A stretch of DNA of 64,000 nucleotides, from contig NZ_JAKRNE010000007.1 in the NCBI RefSeq assembly GCF_022347205.1, positions 48,452 through 112,451 on the forward strand, in the 5' to 3' direction. The notes beneath the pieces were generated by a model, which saw only the letters and a list, made by a program, of their open reading frames with translations, did not search any database and was not told the DNA's origin. Below, one piece after another: positions 1 through 8,814 of this stretch (within the stretch, counting starts at the first letter, position 1; every line of letters starts with the position of its first letter). A program made the translations under genes and the position numbers. The stretch is from Corynebacterium sp. ACRPO. Its GTDB lineage: Bacteria; Actinomycetota; Actinomycetes; Mycobacteriales; Mycobacteriaceae.

Positions 1-966
1 CAGGACACCCGCGTGGCACAGGATAAATTCAACGAAGAGTTCCCGGCCTTCCGCACGGAGCCGGTCAAGCTCGTGGTAGAAAATGCCTCGAACCAGCAGC
101 TTGTCGACGTCGTCATGCAGGTCCGCGGCCTCGACGGCCTCACCGAGCCCATGGCGCCGACGACTGCCACCAAGGACGGCACTACCGTCCTTTCCGCCGG
201 CATTGAAGACCGCGATGATTACGCGAAGATTGTGCACGAACTGGAAAAGGTCAAGGCCCCTGAGGGTGTGAACCTCTACGTGGGCGGTACTCCCGCCATG
301 GAGGTGGAGTCCCTCGATGCACTCTTCCACACGCTGCCGTGGATGGCGCTCTACGTGGTGCTGGCTACATTCCTGCTCATGGCCCTTGTTTTTGGCTCCT
401 TTGTACTGCCGCTCAAGGCCATTGTGATGACGTTGCTGACCTTGGGCGCAACGCTGGGCATCCTGACGTTAATGTTCGTTGCCGGCCTGGGCTCGGACAT
501 CCTCAACTTCACGCCCGGCCCGCTCATGAGCCCGATTTTGGTGCTCATCATCGCCATTGTCTACGGCCTGTCCACCGATTACGAGGTCTTTTTGGTCTCC
601 CGCATGGTGGAGGCCCGCCGACGCGGTGCTTCCACCGACGAGTCTATTGCGGCCGGCACCGCGCATACCGGCGGCATTATTACCGCAGCGGCGCTCATCA
701 TGATCGTGGTCTCCGGCGCTTTCGGCTTCTCCGATATCGTGATGATGAAATACATTGCCTACGGCATGATTTTTGCCCTGCTTATCGACGCCACCATTGT
801 CCGCATGCTCCTCGTTCCGGCCGTCATGCACTTGCTGCGCGAGGATAACTGGTGGGCCCCTAGCTGGCTGCGCCACGCCACCACCACTTTGACTGGCGGT
901 GCGACGCACCGCGGCAAGACTGTTCCCTTCACTGAACTCAAAAAACGCCTCGAAGGGGGTAAGTAA
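1..966 (+). CDS. MMPL-family transporter, C-terminal part (MmpL3/CmpL1-like), 5' truncated by window
   Basis: The frame is open from base 1, so the gene starts outside the window. The visible 320 or so residues are the C-terminal half of an RND/MMPL transporter: a periplasmic segment, then five hydrophobic helices. The helix reading GLSTDYEVFLVSRM carries the Asp-Tyr pair that forms the proton relay in MmpL3. In corynebacteria the MmpL protein beside the pks13 cluster (CmpL1) exports trehalose monomycolate; that function is inferred from family and position. The next gene starts directly at the stop codon, so the three + strand genes look like one operon. Confidence 0.88.
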   Translation, partial: QDTRVAQDKFNEEFPAFRTEPVKLVVENASNQQLVDVVMQVRGLDGLTEPMAPTTATKDGTTVLSAGIEDRDDYAKIVHELEKVKAPEGVNLYVGGTPAMEVESLDALFHTLPWMALYVVLATFLLMALVFGSFVLPLKAIVMTLLTLGATLGILTLMFVAGLGSDILNFTPGPLMSPILVLIIAIVYGLSTDYEVFLVSRMVEARRRGASTDESIAAGTAHTGGIITAAALIMIVVSGAFGFSDIVMMKYIAYGMIFALLIDATIVRMLLVPAVMHLLREDNWWAPSWLRHATTTLTGGATHRGKTVPFTELKKRLEGGK

Positions 967-1983
967 GTGAAGAATTGGCTGCGCCTCATCGCCTCGCTCA
1001 TCGTCCTGCTGGTCTTGGTTTATGTCTTCCGCGATGAGCTGGACTTCCTGCGCGAAGGCTTCTCGCGGCTGTCCCACTCCGATCCCGCTGCGATAGTACT
1101 CGTAGTCATCGCCTCCATCGTGGCGGTACTCGCCATGGGCGAGGTCATGCGCTTGCTCATTCGAGCCGGCGGCATCAAGGTGCCGGCCGCAGAAACCGCA
1201 GCACTGACGTTGGCCGCTAATGCCTGGTCCACCACTCTTCCGGCCGGCCCGGCCTTTTCCGCCATCCTCACCTTCTACGTGCAGCGCACATGGGGCGCGT
1301 CCGTCATGCTGTGTGGCTGGTTCTTCGTGCTGTCCTCTGCAATTTCCACGATGTGGCTCGTGCTCATTGGCTTGGGCGGCGTGCTCTTTCTGAACGCGGA
1401 TATGGCGCTCTGGTCCCTCATCGGCACCTTGGTGCTCATGCTGGCGCTTTCTGGCGGCCTCTTCTGGCTGACCAATCACCCGGATAAAATCATTCGCTGG
1501 CTCAACCGCCAGAAGCTCATTAAAGGCTCCAAGCGCGAGGCCCTCGTAGACCAGGTCAAGAATCTGGAAGAGGTACACCTCACCCGCCGCCAATTCGCCT
1601 GGGTATCTTTTTACTCCCTGGCCAACCGCCTGATCGATATGGTCTCGCTATGGGGCTGTGTGTGGGCCGTTACCGGCCACCTGCCAGCGCTGCACGCGGG
1701 CGAGGACACCACGACGATGGCCGGCGTGGCGCTGGCCTATCTCACCGCTAAGCTTGCCGGTTCCGCTCAGGTCACGCCGGCCGGCCTCGGTACGGTGGAA
1801 GCCGCGATCATCGCCACTCTTGTGGCCACGGGTATGACCGCGGTGGACGCTACCGGCGCGGCCATCATCTACCGCCTTATCTCCTTTGCCTTGATCACCA
1901 TCATTGGCTGGCTAATCTACTTCTGGCACTATGCCCGCAAGGGCATTACCTACGCCGCCTTGAACCGAAAGGAAAACGCATGA
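967..1983 (+). CDS. Lysylphosphatidylglycerol synthase TM-region (YbhN/DUF-type flippase-like) membrane protein
   Basis: This 338-residue polytopic membrane protein has about eight hydrophobic segments and matches the LPG_synthase_TM (YbhN/AglD) family in pattern, including the small-residue stretch around VTPAGLGTVEAAII near residue 270. It lacks the aminoacyl-transferase domain of true MprF. It starts with GTG right after the MMPL stop codon (TAAGTGAAG), with GAAGGGGG as ribosome binding site inside the previous gene. Members of this family are suspected lipid or glycolipid flippases. Its place between an MmpL exporter and mycolate synthesis genes suggests a role in envelope lipid trafficking, which is an inference. 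Confidence 0.78.
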   Translation: MKNWLRLIASLIVLLVLVYVFRDELDFLREGFSRLSHSDPAAIVLVVIASIVAVLAMGEVMRLLIRAGGIKVPAAETAALTLAANAWSTTLPAGPAFSAILTFYVQRTWGASVMLCGWFFVLSSAISTMWLVLIGLGGVLFLNADMALWSLIGTLVLMLALSGGLFWLTNHPDKIIRWLNRQKLIKGSKREALVDQVKNLEEVHLTRRQFAWVSFYSLANRLIDMVSLWGCVWAVTGHLPALHAGEDTTTMAGVALAYLTAKLAGSAQVTPAGLGTVEAAIIATLVATGMTAVDATGAAIIYRLISFALITIIGWLIYFWHYARKGITYAALNRKENA

Positions 1984-2309
1984 GAATCGCCCCCATTATC
2001 GATATCATCGCCCTGATGCTCTTCGCCGTGGCTGCCCGCCTCGCCCACGGCGGATTGAGCTTTTCCACCTGGGTAGATGCCTTTTGGCCCTGGGCCGTAG
2101 GCGCGCTTATCGGCTGGGTCATCATCCTGGCTACCAAAGCGCAAGGCAAGTGGAAGGAAGGCGGAATCGTCTGGCTGAGCACCGTCGTGGGCGGTATGGC
2201 GCTGTGGATGCTCGTCAACGGCCGCCTGCCGCACTGGAGCTTCCTTATCGTAGCGACGGTGATGTCCGCACTATTTTTCTTTGGCTGGCGGCTTTTCGCC
2301 CGCAAATAA
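1980..2309 (+). CDS. DUF3054 family membrane protein
   Basis: A 109-residue protein with four predicted membrane helices (about residues 7-23, 32-51, 60-77 and 86-105). The N-terminal pattern with DIIALMLFAVAARLAHG is typical of DUF3054. Its ATG overlaps the stop of the upstream gene (ATGA), which indicates translational coupling and one transcript. No function is known for the family. A strong hairpin begins at its stop codon and ends the operon. Confidence 0.8.
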   Translation: MRIAPIIDIIALMLFAVAARLAHGGLSFSTWVDAFWPWAVGALIGWVIILATKAQGKWKEGGIVWLSTVVGGMALWMLVNGRLPHWSFLIVATVMSALFFFGWRLFARK

Positions 2310-2341
2310 AAATAAGGAGGGTTTAACCCTCCTTATTTTTT
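2307..2341. terminator. Bidirectional rho-independent terminator
   Basis: A near-perfect palindrome, with arms reading AAATAAGGAGGG and CCCTCCTTATTT, is flanked by an A tract on the left and a T tract on the right. It can therefore terminate both the + strand DUF3054 operon and the minus-strand transcript carrying accD3 and the small peptide gene. Confidence 0.9.
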
Positions 2342-2348
2342 GCTCCAC

Positions 2349-2444
2349 TTACTTGGAGATTACCGGTACGCCTGCCTGATTGAGAATATCAACGATGAAA
2401 CCGATAAGTTCGCTGACGATATCCACAGCGCTAGACAAAATCAT
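2349..2444 (-). CDS. 31-aa amphipathic peptide, candidate mycomembrane (PorA/PorH/ProtX-like) peptide
   Basis: The ORF runs from ATG at 2444 to TAA at 2349 and is preceded by AAGGAG six or seven bases upstream, an ideal ribosome binding site. The product begins MILSSAVDIVSELIGFIVDI and ends NQAGVPVISK. It has no classical signal peptide and would form one amphipathic helix with Ser residues at 4, 5 and 11. Corynebacteria make unusually short outer-membrane peptides without signal sequences (PorA 45 aa, PorH 57 aa, ProtX), some O-mycoloylated on serine. Location after accD3, inside the mycolate cluster, fits such a role. I cannot confirm homology without a search; the ORF itself looks real. 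Confidence 0.68.
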   Translation of the reverse strand: MILSSAVDIVSELIGFIVDILNQAGVPVISK

Positions 2445-2497
2445 AAATAACTCCTTCACTAGGATTAGCTCTTTATATGCTATCCAAGCACAAGGCA

Positions 2498-4054
2498 TTA
2501 CATCGGCGCAATAGTGTGCTTCTTCGGCAGATCGCTTTCCTGCTTGGTGGCCAGTTGGCGCAGTGCCTGACGGAGCGCCAAGCGCGACTGATTCGGCTGA
2601 ATCATCGCGTCTAGATAGCCGCGCTCGGCCGCAACATACGGAGCCGTCATGGTCTCATCGTAGAAGTCCATGAACATCTTCTTGGTCATCTCTCGCTGTT
2701 CCGGGGTCTCGGCTGCTTCTAGCTGCTTACCTGCAATCATCACCACGGCAGCGGCCGCACCCATCACGGCGATCTGCGCGGTCGGCCACGCCAGGTTGAT
2801 ATCACCGGTCAGGTTCTTCGAGCCCATCACCGCATAGGCACCGCCGTAGGCTTTGCGCACGATGAGCGAGACCTTTGGCACGGTGGCTTCCACCACGGCG
2901 AAGGCAAACTTGGCGCCGCGGTGGATAAGTCCCACCTTTTCCTGTTCCACGCCCGGCAGGTAGCCCGGGGTATCCACCACAAAGACCAGCGGAATATTGT
3001 AAGCATCGCAGATGCGGATGAAGCGCGCGCCCTTATCGGCGGCGTCGGCATCAATGCAGCCCGCAAGGTGCATGGGGTTATTGGCCACAAAGCCAACGGT
3101 CTTGCCATCGATACGGCCAAAGGCGGTGATCATATTGGGCGCGAAGTTCTCTTGAATCTCGATGAGATCCTCGTCATCGCCCAGCTGGGTCAACAAGTCC
3201 ATCATGTCGTAGCCAGCATTGGTGTCATCCGGCATGAAGGCGTTGAGCTCTTCGTCTTCGGCCACTTCGGCGTCGGCAGGCGCAGCAAACTCCGGCGCCT
3301 CATCAAAACAGGTCAGCGGCAGGTGATCGAGGAGATCGCGGACCATATCAAAGGCGTCGTCCTCGGAAGGGACGACCGCCGAGACATTACCGTTGAGCTC
3401 CTGCTGGCGAGCACCGCCCAGCTCGGCGGAGGTGATGTCCTCACCGGTAACCTCACGGATGACGTTCGGGCCGGTGACATACATTTCTGCTTCCTCATCC
3501 ACGGCAATGACAAAGTCCGTGGTCACAGGAGCATAGACGGCGCCACCGGCGGACTTGCCCATCATGATGGAAATCTGCGGGCTGCGGCCGGACAGCGGGA
3601 GCTGGCGGCGGGCAATCTCGGAATACATGGCCAGCGAGGTGACTGCATCCTGAATGCGGGCGCCGCCCGAATCCTGAATACCGATGACCGGGCAACCAAT
3701 CTTGATGGCCATGTCCATGACCTCGGTGACCTTCTTACCAAAGGTCACGCCGACAGAGCCGCCGTAGACGGTCTTATCGTGGGCGTAGATACACACTGGG
3801 CGGCCGGAAATGCGGCCATAACCGGTGACCACGCCATCGGAATAAATGGCGTCAGGGTCACCCGGGGTCTTACCCAAGGAGCCGGTTTCGACGAAGGAAC
3901 CCTCATCTAGCAATTCATCGATGCGTTGACGAGGCGTGGTGCGCCCAGCCTCGTCGCGGCGCTTGCGGGAGCGCTCACTGCCTGGGTCCTGCGCCTTGTC
4001 CAGACGCTCGCGCAGGTCAGCGAGTTTCTCAGCGGTTGTCTGCTTGGCCGCCAC
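2498..4054 (-). CDS. accD3: Acyl-CoA carboxylase carboxyltransferase (beta) subunit, mycolate type
   Basis: This 518-residue protein has the two crotonase-like carboxyltransferase halves of the AccD/PccB family: the N half contains GIQDSGGARIQDAV and the C half GGAYAVMGSKNLTGD. It is the orthologue by context of C. glutamicum AccD3 (AccD4 in M. tuberculosis), which carboxylates the long acyl-CoA that becomes the alpha branch of mycolic acids, working with AccA3-type and other subunits encoded elsewhere. I chose GTG at 4054, preceded by AGGAGAAGATAC, and not the longer frame to 4150, because this start is family-like and overlaps the pks13 end by 26 bp. It is translationally linked to pks13. 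Confidence 0.93.
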   Translation of the reverse strand: MAAKQTTAEKLADLRERLDKAQDPGSERSRKRRDEAGRTTPRQRIDELLDEGSFVETGSLGKTPGDPDAIYSDGVVTGYGRISGRPVCIYAHDKTVYGGSVGVTFGKKVTEVMDMAIKIGCPVIGIQDSGGARIQDAVTSLAMYSEIARRQLPLSGRSPQISIMMGKSAGGAVYAPVTTDFVIAVDEEAEMYVTGPNVIREVTGEDITSAELGGARQQELNGNVSAVVPSEDDAFDMVRDLLDHLPLTCFDEAPEFAAPADAEVAEDEELNAFMPDDTNAGYDMMDLLTQLGDDEDLIEIQENFAPNMITAFGRIDGKTVGFVANNPMHLAGCIDADAADKGARFIRICDAYNIPLVFVVDTPGYLPGVEQEKVGLIHRGAKFAFAVVEATVPKVSLIVRKAYGGAYAVMGSKNLTGDINLAWPTAQIAVMGAAAAVVMIAGKQLEAAETPEQREMTKKMFMDFYDETMTAPYVAAERGYLDAMIQPNQSRLALRQALRQLATKQESDLPKKHTIAPM

Positions 4055-7000
4055 GTATCTTCTCCTCGATCCATTCGTCCATATGCTTGCCCACGATGCC
4101 GATGGCCGGCTCGTCGGGCACTGCAAGGTGATCACCTTGCAGCTGCACAATTTCTAGATCCTTAACGATAACTCCCCAACCGCCGTCGGGGTCAATCTCA
4201 GCGTAGCGCGGCTCCAGCTCAATCGCACCGTCGTGCATACGCTCGGAACGGAAAAGCAGAACCGGCACGGTGACATCGGCCCAGCGATGGAAGTCGATCT
4301 TGGCCAGAATCTGGTTATCCACGAAGGAAGCACGCTGGTGCTCCAGTACGCCGGCGGCAAGGCCGTGCTCAGAGGCGTCGGTAGTAGCGAGGAACTCCGC
4401 CAACATGGTCATGAGCGCATCTTCGCCCATGGTCTCAAGCATCTCGTACGGCGGCTCGAAATCCAGGCCGTAGGTCTTCTTAGCAAATGCCGCGTAGCGC
4501 TCCCACCGGGCACGGGTTTCTTCCGGGGTATCCGGCGCTGGGTTCGACGGCTGGGTGGTATCCAGCAGCGCGATGAACGCCACATCCACCGAGTCTTGGC
4601 CGCGCTGGGTGCGCTGATGCAGCTGATAGGCCACCTCGTAGGCCAGCGCGCCACCGAAGGACCATCCGCCGAGCACGACCTTGCGGCCGCGAGCGTAGTG
4701 CAGGATGTCCTCGATATAAGCCTCAGCGCGCTCCTCCAGCGAGCCCTCAATGCGCTCTACGCCGTAGACTGCCACGTCCTCGGGCAGGCGGCGGGTCAGC
4801 GGCTGGTAGACCACAGTGGTGCCGCCAGCTGGGTGGAACATGAATACGGCAGGACCATCAGCCTCGCGCAGGACGCGGATATTGCCTTCTACCTCGGTCT
4901 CCAGTCCTTCCCGGACGAGGTCGGCCAAAGTCTCTAGCGCCTCAGCCTCGTGGACCTGCTGGGCGGTGACCTCGATGCCGGCACGCTCGGTGAGGCGCTC
5001 GGCGATCTGGGTCGCTACCTCATCGCTTACCTCAGGCAGCGCCGAGGTAACGCCCGCAGCTGCCTTACCGGTAAAGGTAGCCCACGTGCCAAAGACCATG
5101 CGCTCCGAGGCATCGCGCGGGGCAACGCCGACGCCCTGGCCGGGTTCGTCTTCTTCTGGTGCAGGAGTATCCGCAGAAGCAATGTCGCTGGTATCCACGC
5201 TGCCGCCGGCTACGGCCTCTTCCACCATAGCAATGACGTCGGCCAAAGAGGCGTCGCGAAGCGCCTGCACCTGCAGCGGCGGAATCTGGAAGTCATTTTC
5301 CACGCGGTTCTTAATGCGCATGCCCATCAGGGAATCCAGGCCCAAGTCAATGAGCGGCAGCTCGCGCGGTAGGTCAGAGACGTCGTAGCCCATGGATTCC
5401 GACACGATGAGCGCGAGGCGGTCTTCCACGGTTTCCTCCGCGGGATCCCAGCGCACGGCATCAACGTCTGCGGTTGCTGCAGGCTCGCTTTCAGGCACAT
5501 CGGCCACGCCCGGGATGGGCGCCGCGCCCAAGTCCAAGGCGGAGGCAAAGCCTTCCGCCAAAAGCTCGGTCTGCGCACCCCGGACAGCGTAGATGGCCAC
5601 GGACATGCCACCGATGGACTGGCTTACCACCGTGGTGACTTCACCGCGCGGTGGCAGGTCGGCGTGTTCCTCGGTGGCGATGATGCGCGCCCCAGGCTTG
5701 ACAGCCTCGGCCGCGGCCTCCACGATGGCCAGCGCGGATGGTGCCTGGTCCGCATTGGTAGAGAAGGCCACCTTTCCCTCTGGCAGGTTGACGCGTGCGC
5801 CCGGCAGGCCGGATACGCCGGCCGACGGACGCGCGTTGGTCCAGAAGCGCTGGCGGTTGAACTGGGTATAGGGCGCCTCTACGCGCGCACCAGAGCCAAA
5901 GACCGCGCCAAAATCTACCGGCATGCCGGCAACATAAAGCTTGCTGAGCAGATCCAGCAAGGACTCGGTGGGATCCACCTTGCGCTTCAACGCATATAGC
6001 AGCTGTGCATCGGCCTTGCCCACGGCGAAGGCGGTGGACATGAGGCCCATCAGCGCTACCGGGTTCGGTGAGATTTCTACCAGCTGGGTGTGGCCGGCGT
6101 TGAAGGCCGCCTCGGTGGCATCCTGCAGGTAGACCGAGTGGCGGGTCATGCGCAGCCAGTAATCCTCATCGTGCACGGTGGTACCAGGACGATAAACCTC
6201 GCCCTTATCTACGGAGGAAAACAGCGGGGTGTGCAGCGGCTTGGCTTCCATGCCGGCGATGGCTGCATGCAGCTCGCCCAGGATGGGGTCCACGGCCGAG
6301 GTATGCCCGGCGGCCTTCACATTGAGCGCACGGGCGAACTTGCCCTCGCCGTCGAGCTTTTCCACCAGGTCCAGCACCTCTTGGCGGGGGCCGCCCACGG
6401 TGGTCATACCGGGTCCGGTATACACGGCGGGTTCGATATTGCCGTCGAGCGCGGCAATGTCCTCGGCCGAGAGCTCTACGACGGCCATGGCTCCTTGCTC
6501 GGCATCGCTTAGCGACGCCTCACCCTCACCCATCAGCCGCGCGCGGTGGCAGGCAATAACCATGGCGTCCTCTGCGGAGATGCCGCCTGCGGCATAGGCC
6601 GCAGCAATCTCGCCCATGGACATGCCCATCACGCCGGCTGGGCGCACGCCAAAGGAAGCAAGCAAGTCCGTCAATGCAATCTGGATAGCGGTGATGGCTA
6701 CCTGGGCGGTCTCGGTGTCATAGGTTTGGGCGTCGTCGTTGACGATATCCAGGATGGACCAGCCGGACTCAAAGTCCACGATGGCATCGAGCTCTTCCAA
6801 GCGGGCCTTGAACTGCGGCGAGAGCGCAATCATGTCCTTGGCCATCTTGCGGTGCTGGGATCCGAAACCGGAGTAAACAAATACTGGGCCCGGGACCTGC
6901 GGGGAATCCGCAGCGGCGATGCCAACGGAAACCTTGCCCTCAGCTACCTGGCGCAGACGCTTGACCGCTTCCTCGGTGGAGCTAGCCGTCACGACGGCGC

Positions 7001-8735
7001 GGGAACGGGAGTGGTTGCGGCGGGCGACGGTTCGGGCGACGTCGACAAGCGCGGGCTTTTCCGCTTCAATGAAGTCTGCCAACAGGGCCGCAGCGCGCGC
7101 CCGGCGCGAAGGCAAGAGGCCAGAGACCGGCAATGCGACCGTTTCGGTGGAAAGCTGCGGCGCGCGTTCGGCCGGGGTGCCGCGGTAATCGGTGAGCACA
7201 ACGTGTGCATTGGTGCCGCCGAAACCAAAGCCGGATACGCCAGCGACCTTGTGGCCGGAGTACTCGGGCCACTCGCGTGGATCCTCGACTACCTCGAGAT
7301 GCTCGGCCTCGAAATCGATATAGCGATTCGGCGCTGAGTAATTGATATTGGCCGGAATCACGTCATTGCGCATGGCCTGGATGACCTTGATGAGGCCGAC
7401 TACGCCCGCGGCGGATTCGGAGTGACCGATATTGGTCTTGGCCGAGCCGAGCAAAATAGGAGTATCGACCCCACGCCCCGCACCGAGCACACGGCCCAGG
7501 GCAGAGGCCTCGATCGGATCGCCCAAGATGGTGCCGGTGCCGTGGGCTTCGATATAGTCCACGTCCTGCGGATTTACGCCCGCATCAGCATAGGCGCGGC
7601 GCAGCACATCCTCCTGTGCCTCCGGGTTCGGGGCGGTCAGGCCATTGGAGTGGCCATCGGAGTTGACGGCCGAGCCCTTGATGACGGCGAGGATATCGTC
7701 GCCGTCCGCTTCCGCGTCCTCCAAGCGCTTGAGCACGAGGACGCCGGCGGCGTCGGCACGCACGATGCCATCGGCGTCATCCGAAAAGGCGTGAATGGCG
7801 CTCGTTGGAGAGGTAACGCCCAACTCCGAGAACGCTGTGGACGCATGCGGGGCGGCCAGAATATTCACGCCGCCGGCCAGCGCCACGTCCGCGCTTCCCG
7901 TGCGCAGATCCTTCATCGCCTGGTTCACCGCCACGAGGGAGGAGGAGCAAGCCGTATCCACGTTGATGGAAGGGCCGCGGAAATCCAAGGCATAGGAAAT
8001 ACGGTTGGCCACCACCGCAGAAGAAATGCCAGTTAGCGCATACGGGTGCATCTCGGCGGAATCCGCGCCGATGAGCATGCCGTAGTCATTATTGGTCGAT
8101 CCCATATACACGCCGGTCTGCGTGCCACGCAGCTCATTGGCGGGAATACCGGCGTTTTCTAGCGCTTCCCACACCAGCTCCAATAGGATGCGCTGCTGGG
8201 GATCCATATTGGCGGCCTCAAGTGGGGACAGGCCAAAAAATTCCGCGTCAAAGGAGGCGATGTCTTCAAGGTAACCGCCATCGGTATTCTGCTGAGCGAT
8301 CTTCTCACTCATGACCGGATCGGCGGAGTACTCGGACCACCGGCCCACTGGCAACGGGCCGGTGCCTGCGCGGGATTCCGCCAACATAGACCAGAACTCT
8401 TGGGCGTTCTTGGCGCCCGGGAAGCGGCCGGAAAGACCAATGACCGCAACGTCGGATCCCTGCGCGATCCGCGGGGCGTACTCTTCCGGCTGGAGCGCCG
8501 CCGGTGCGTTCAGCAGGCGGTCCGCCAGCAGCTCGATGGTGGGATACTCATATGCCACGGTGGCATCGAGGCGGGTGCCCAGAAGGTTTTCCAGCTCGCC
8601 GGATAGCACTACAGCATCCCGCGAGGAGAGGCCATAATTTTCCAAAGGCTTGGAATCTAGGATCTCTTCGGCGGAAACACCGGTGGCCTGGACGACCCAG
8701 TCACGCAGCCATGCTCGCAGTTGCTTGATGGTCAT
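4029..8735 (-). CDS. pks13: Polyketide synthase Pks13, mycolic acid condensase
   Basis: A 1568-residue modular enzyme with the Pks13 domain order. N-terminal acyl carrier domain: phosphopantetheine Ser38 in GLSSRD. Ketosynthase, about 94-515: Cys263 in DTACSSS, His398 in EAHGTGT, His438 in NIGHSES. Acyltransferase, about 615-900: Ser706 in GMSMGE, where most ATs have GHS. Second carrier domain: Ser1135 in LGLDSL. Thioesterase, about 1295-1568: Ser1359 in GGWSFGG. It condenses the FadD32-activated meromycolyl-type chain with the AccD-carboxylated acyl-CoA and passes the beta-keto product to trehalose. It lies in the order fadD32-pks13-accD3 on one strand. Confidence 0.97.
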   Translation of the reverse strand: MTIKQLRAWLRDWVVQATGVSAEEILDSKPLENYGLSSRDAVVLSGELENLLGTRLDATVAYEYPTIELLADRLLNAPAALQPEEYAPRIAQGSDVAVIGLSGRFPGAKNAQEFWSMLAESRAGTGPLPVGRWSEYSADPVMSEKIAQQNTDGGYLEDIASFDAEFFGLSPLEAANMDPQQRILLELVWEALENAGIPANELRGTQTGVYMGSTNNDYGMLIGADSAEMHPYALTGISSAVVANRISYALDFRGPSINVDTACSSSLVAVNQAMKDLRTGSADVALAGGVNILAAPHASTAFSELGVTSPTSAIHAFSDDADGIVRADAAGVLVLKRLEDAEADGDDILAVIKGSAVNSDGHSNGLTAPNPEAQEDVLRRAYADAGVNPQDVDYIEAHGTGTILGDPIEASALGRVLGAGRGVDTPILLGSAKTNIGHSESAAGVVGLIKVIQAMRNDVIPANINYSAPNRYIDFEAEHLEVVEDPREWPEYSGHKVAGVSGFGFGGTNAHVVLTDYRGTPAERAPQLSTETVALPVSGLLPSRRARAAALLADFIEAEKPALVDVARTVARRNHSRSRAVVTASSTEEAVKRLRQVAEGKVSVGIAAADSPQVPGPVFVYSGFGSQHRKMAKDMIALSPQFKARLEELDAIVDFESGWSILDIVNDDAQTYDTETAQVAITAIQIALTDLLASFGVRPAGVMGMSMGEIAAAYAAGGISAEDAMVIACHRARLMGEGEASLSDAEQGAMAVVELSAEDIAALDGNIEPAVYTGPGMTTVGGPRQEVLDLVEKLDGEGKFARALNVKAAGHTSAVDPILGELHAAIAGMEAKPLHTPLFSSVDKGEVYRPGTTVHDEDYWLRMTRHSVYLQDATEAAFNAGHTQLVEISPNPVALMGLMSTAFAVGKADAQLLYALKRKVDPTESLLDLLSKLYVAGMPVDFGAVFGSGARVEAPYTQFNRQRFWTNARPSAGVSGLPGARVNLPEGKVAFSTNADQAPSALAIVEAAAEAVKPGARIIATEEHADLPPRGEVTTVVSQSIGGMSVAIYAVRGAQTELLAEGFASALDLGAAPIPGVADVPESEPAATADVDAVRWDPAEETVEDRLALIVSESMGYDVSDLPRELPLIDLGLDSLMGMRIKNRVENDFQIPPLQVQALRDASLADVIAMVEEAVAGGSVDTSDIASADTPAPEEDEPGQGVGVAPRDASERMVFGTWATFTGKAAAGVTSALPEVSDEVATQIAERLTERAGIEVTAQQVHEAEALETLADLVREGLETEVEGNIRVLREADGPAVFMFHPAGGTTVVYQPLTRRLPEDVAVYGVERIEGSLEERAEAYIEDILHYARGRKVVLGGWSFGGALAYEVAYQLHQRTQRGQDSVDVAFIALLDTTQPSNPAPDTPEETRARWERYAAFAKKTYGLDFEPPYEMLETMGEDALMTMLAEFLATTDASEHGLAAGVLEHQRASFVDNQILAKIDFHRWADVTVPVLLFRSERMHDGAIELEPRYAEIDPDGGWGVIVKDLEIVQLQGDHLAVPDEPAIGIVGKHMDEWIEEKIRGGQADNR

Positions 8736-8778
8736 AAAAAGGTCTTTCGTTACGGAAAAATACTAAATGGCGTAGGGG

Positions 8779-8814
8779 TATATCGCTATATTTTGTCACT
8801 TTGTTAGCGATATA
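8779..8814. repeat. 10-bp inverted repeat between fadD32 and pks13
   Basis: TATATCGCTA (8779-8788) and TAGCGATATA (8805-8814) are perfect inverted copies separated by 16 bases. The repeat begins directly after the fadD32 stop codon and lies about 45-80 bp before the pks13 ATG. No U tract follows on the minus strand, so it is not a classical terminator. It could be an operator for an internal pks13 promoter or an RNA-processing/stability hairpin. Confidence 0.6.

Noticed and set aside
469..1593. 374-codon minus frame across the MMPL and YbhN-like genes
   Set aside because: Antisense shadow; hydrophilic, His/Asp-rich, no start signal.
4055..4150. Upstream extension of accD3 to 4150
   Set aside because: It would overlap the thioesterase end of pks13 by 122 bp and adds residues not found in the family; GTG 4054 has a good ribosome binding site.
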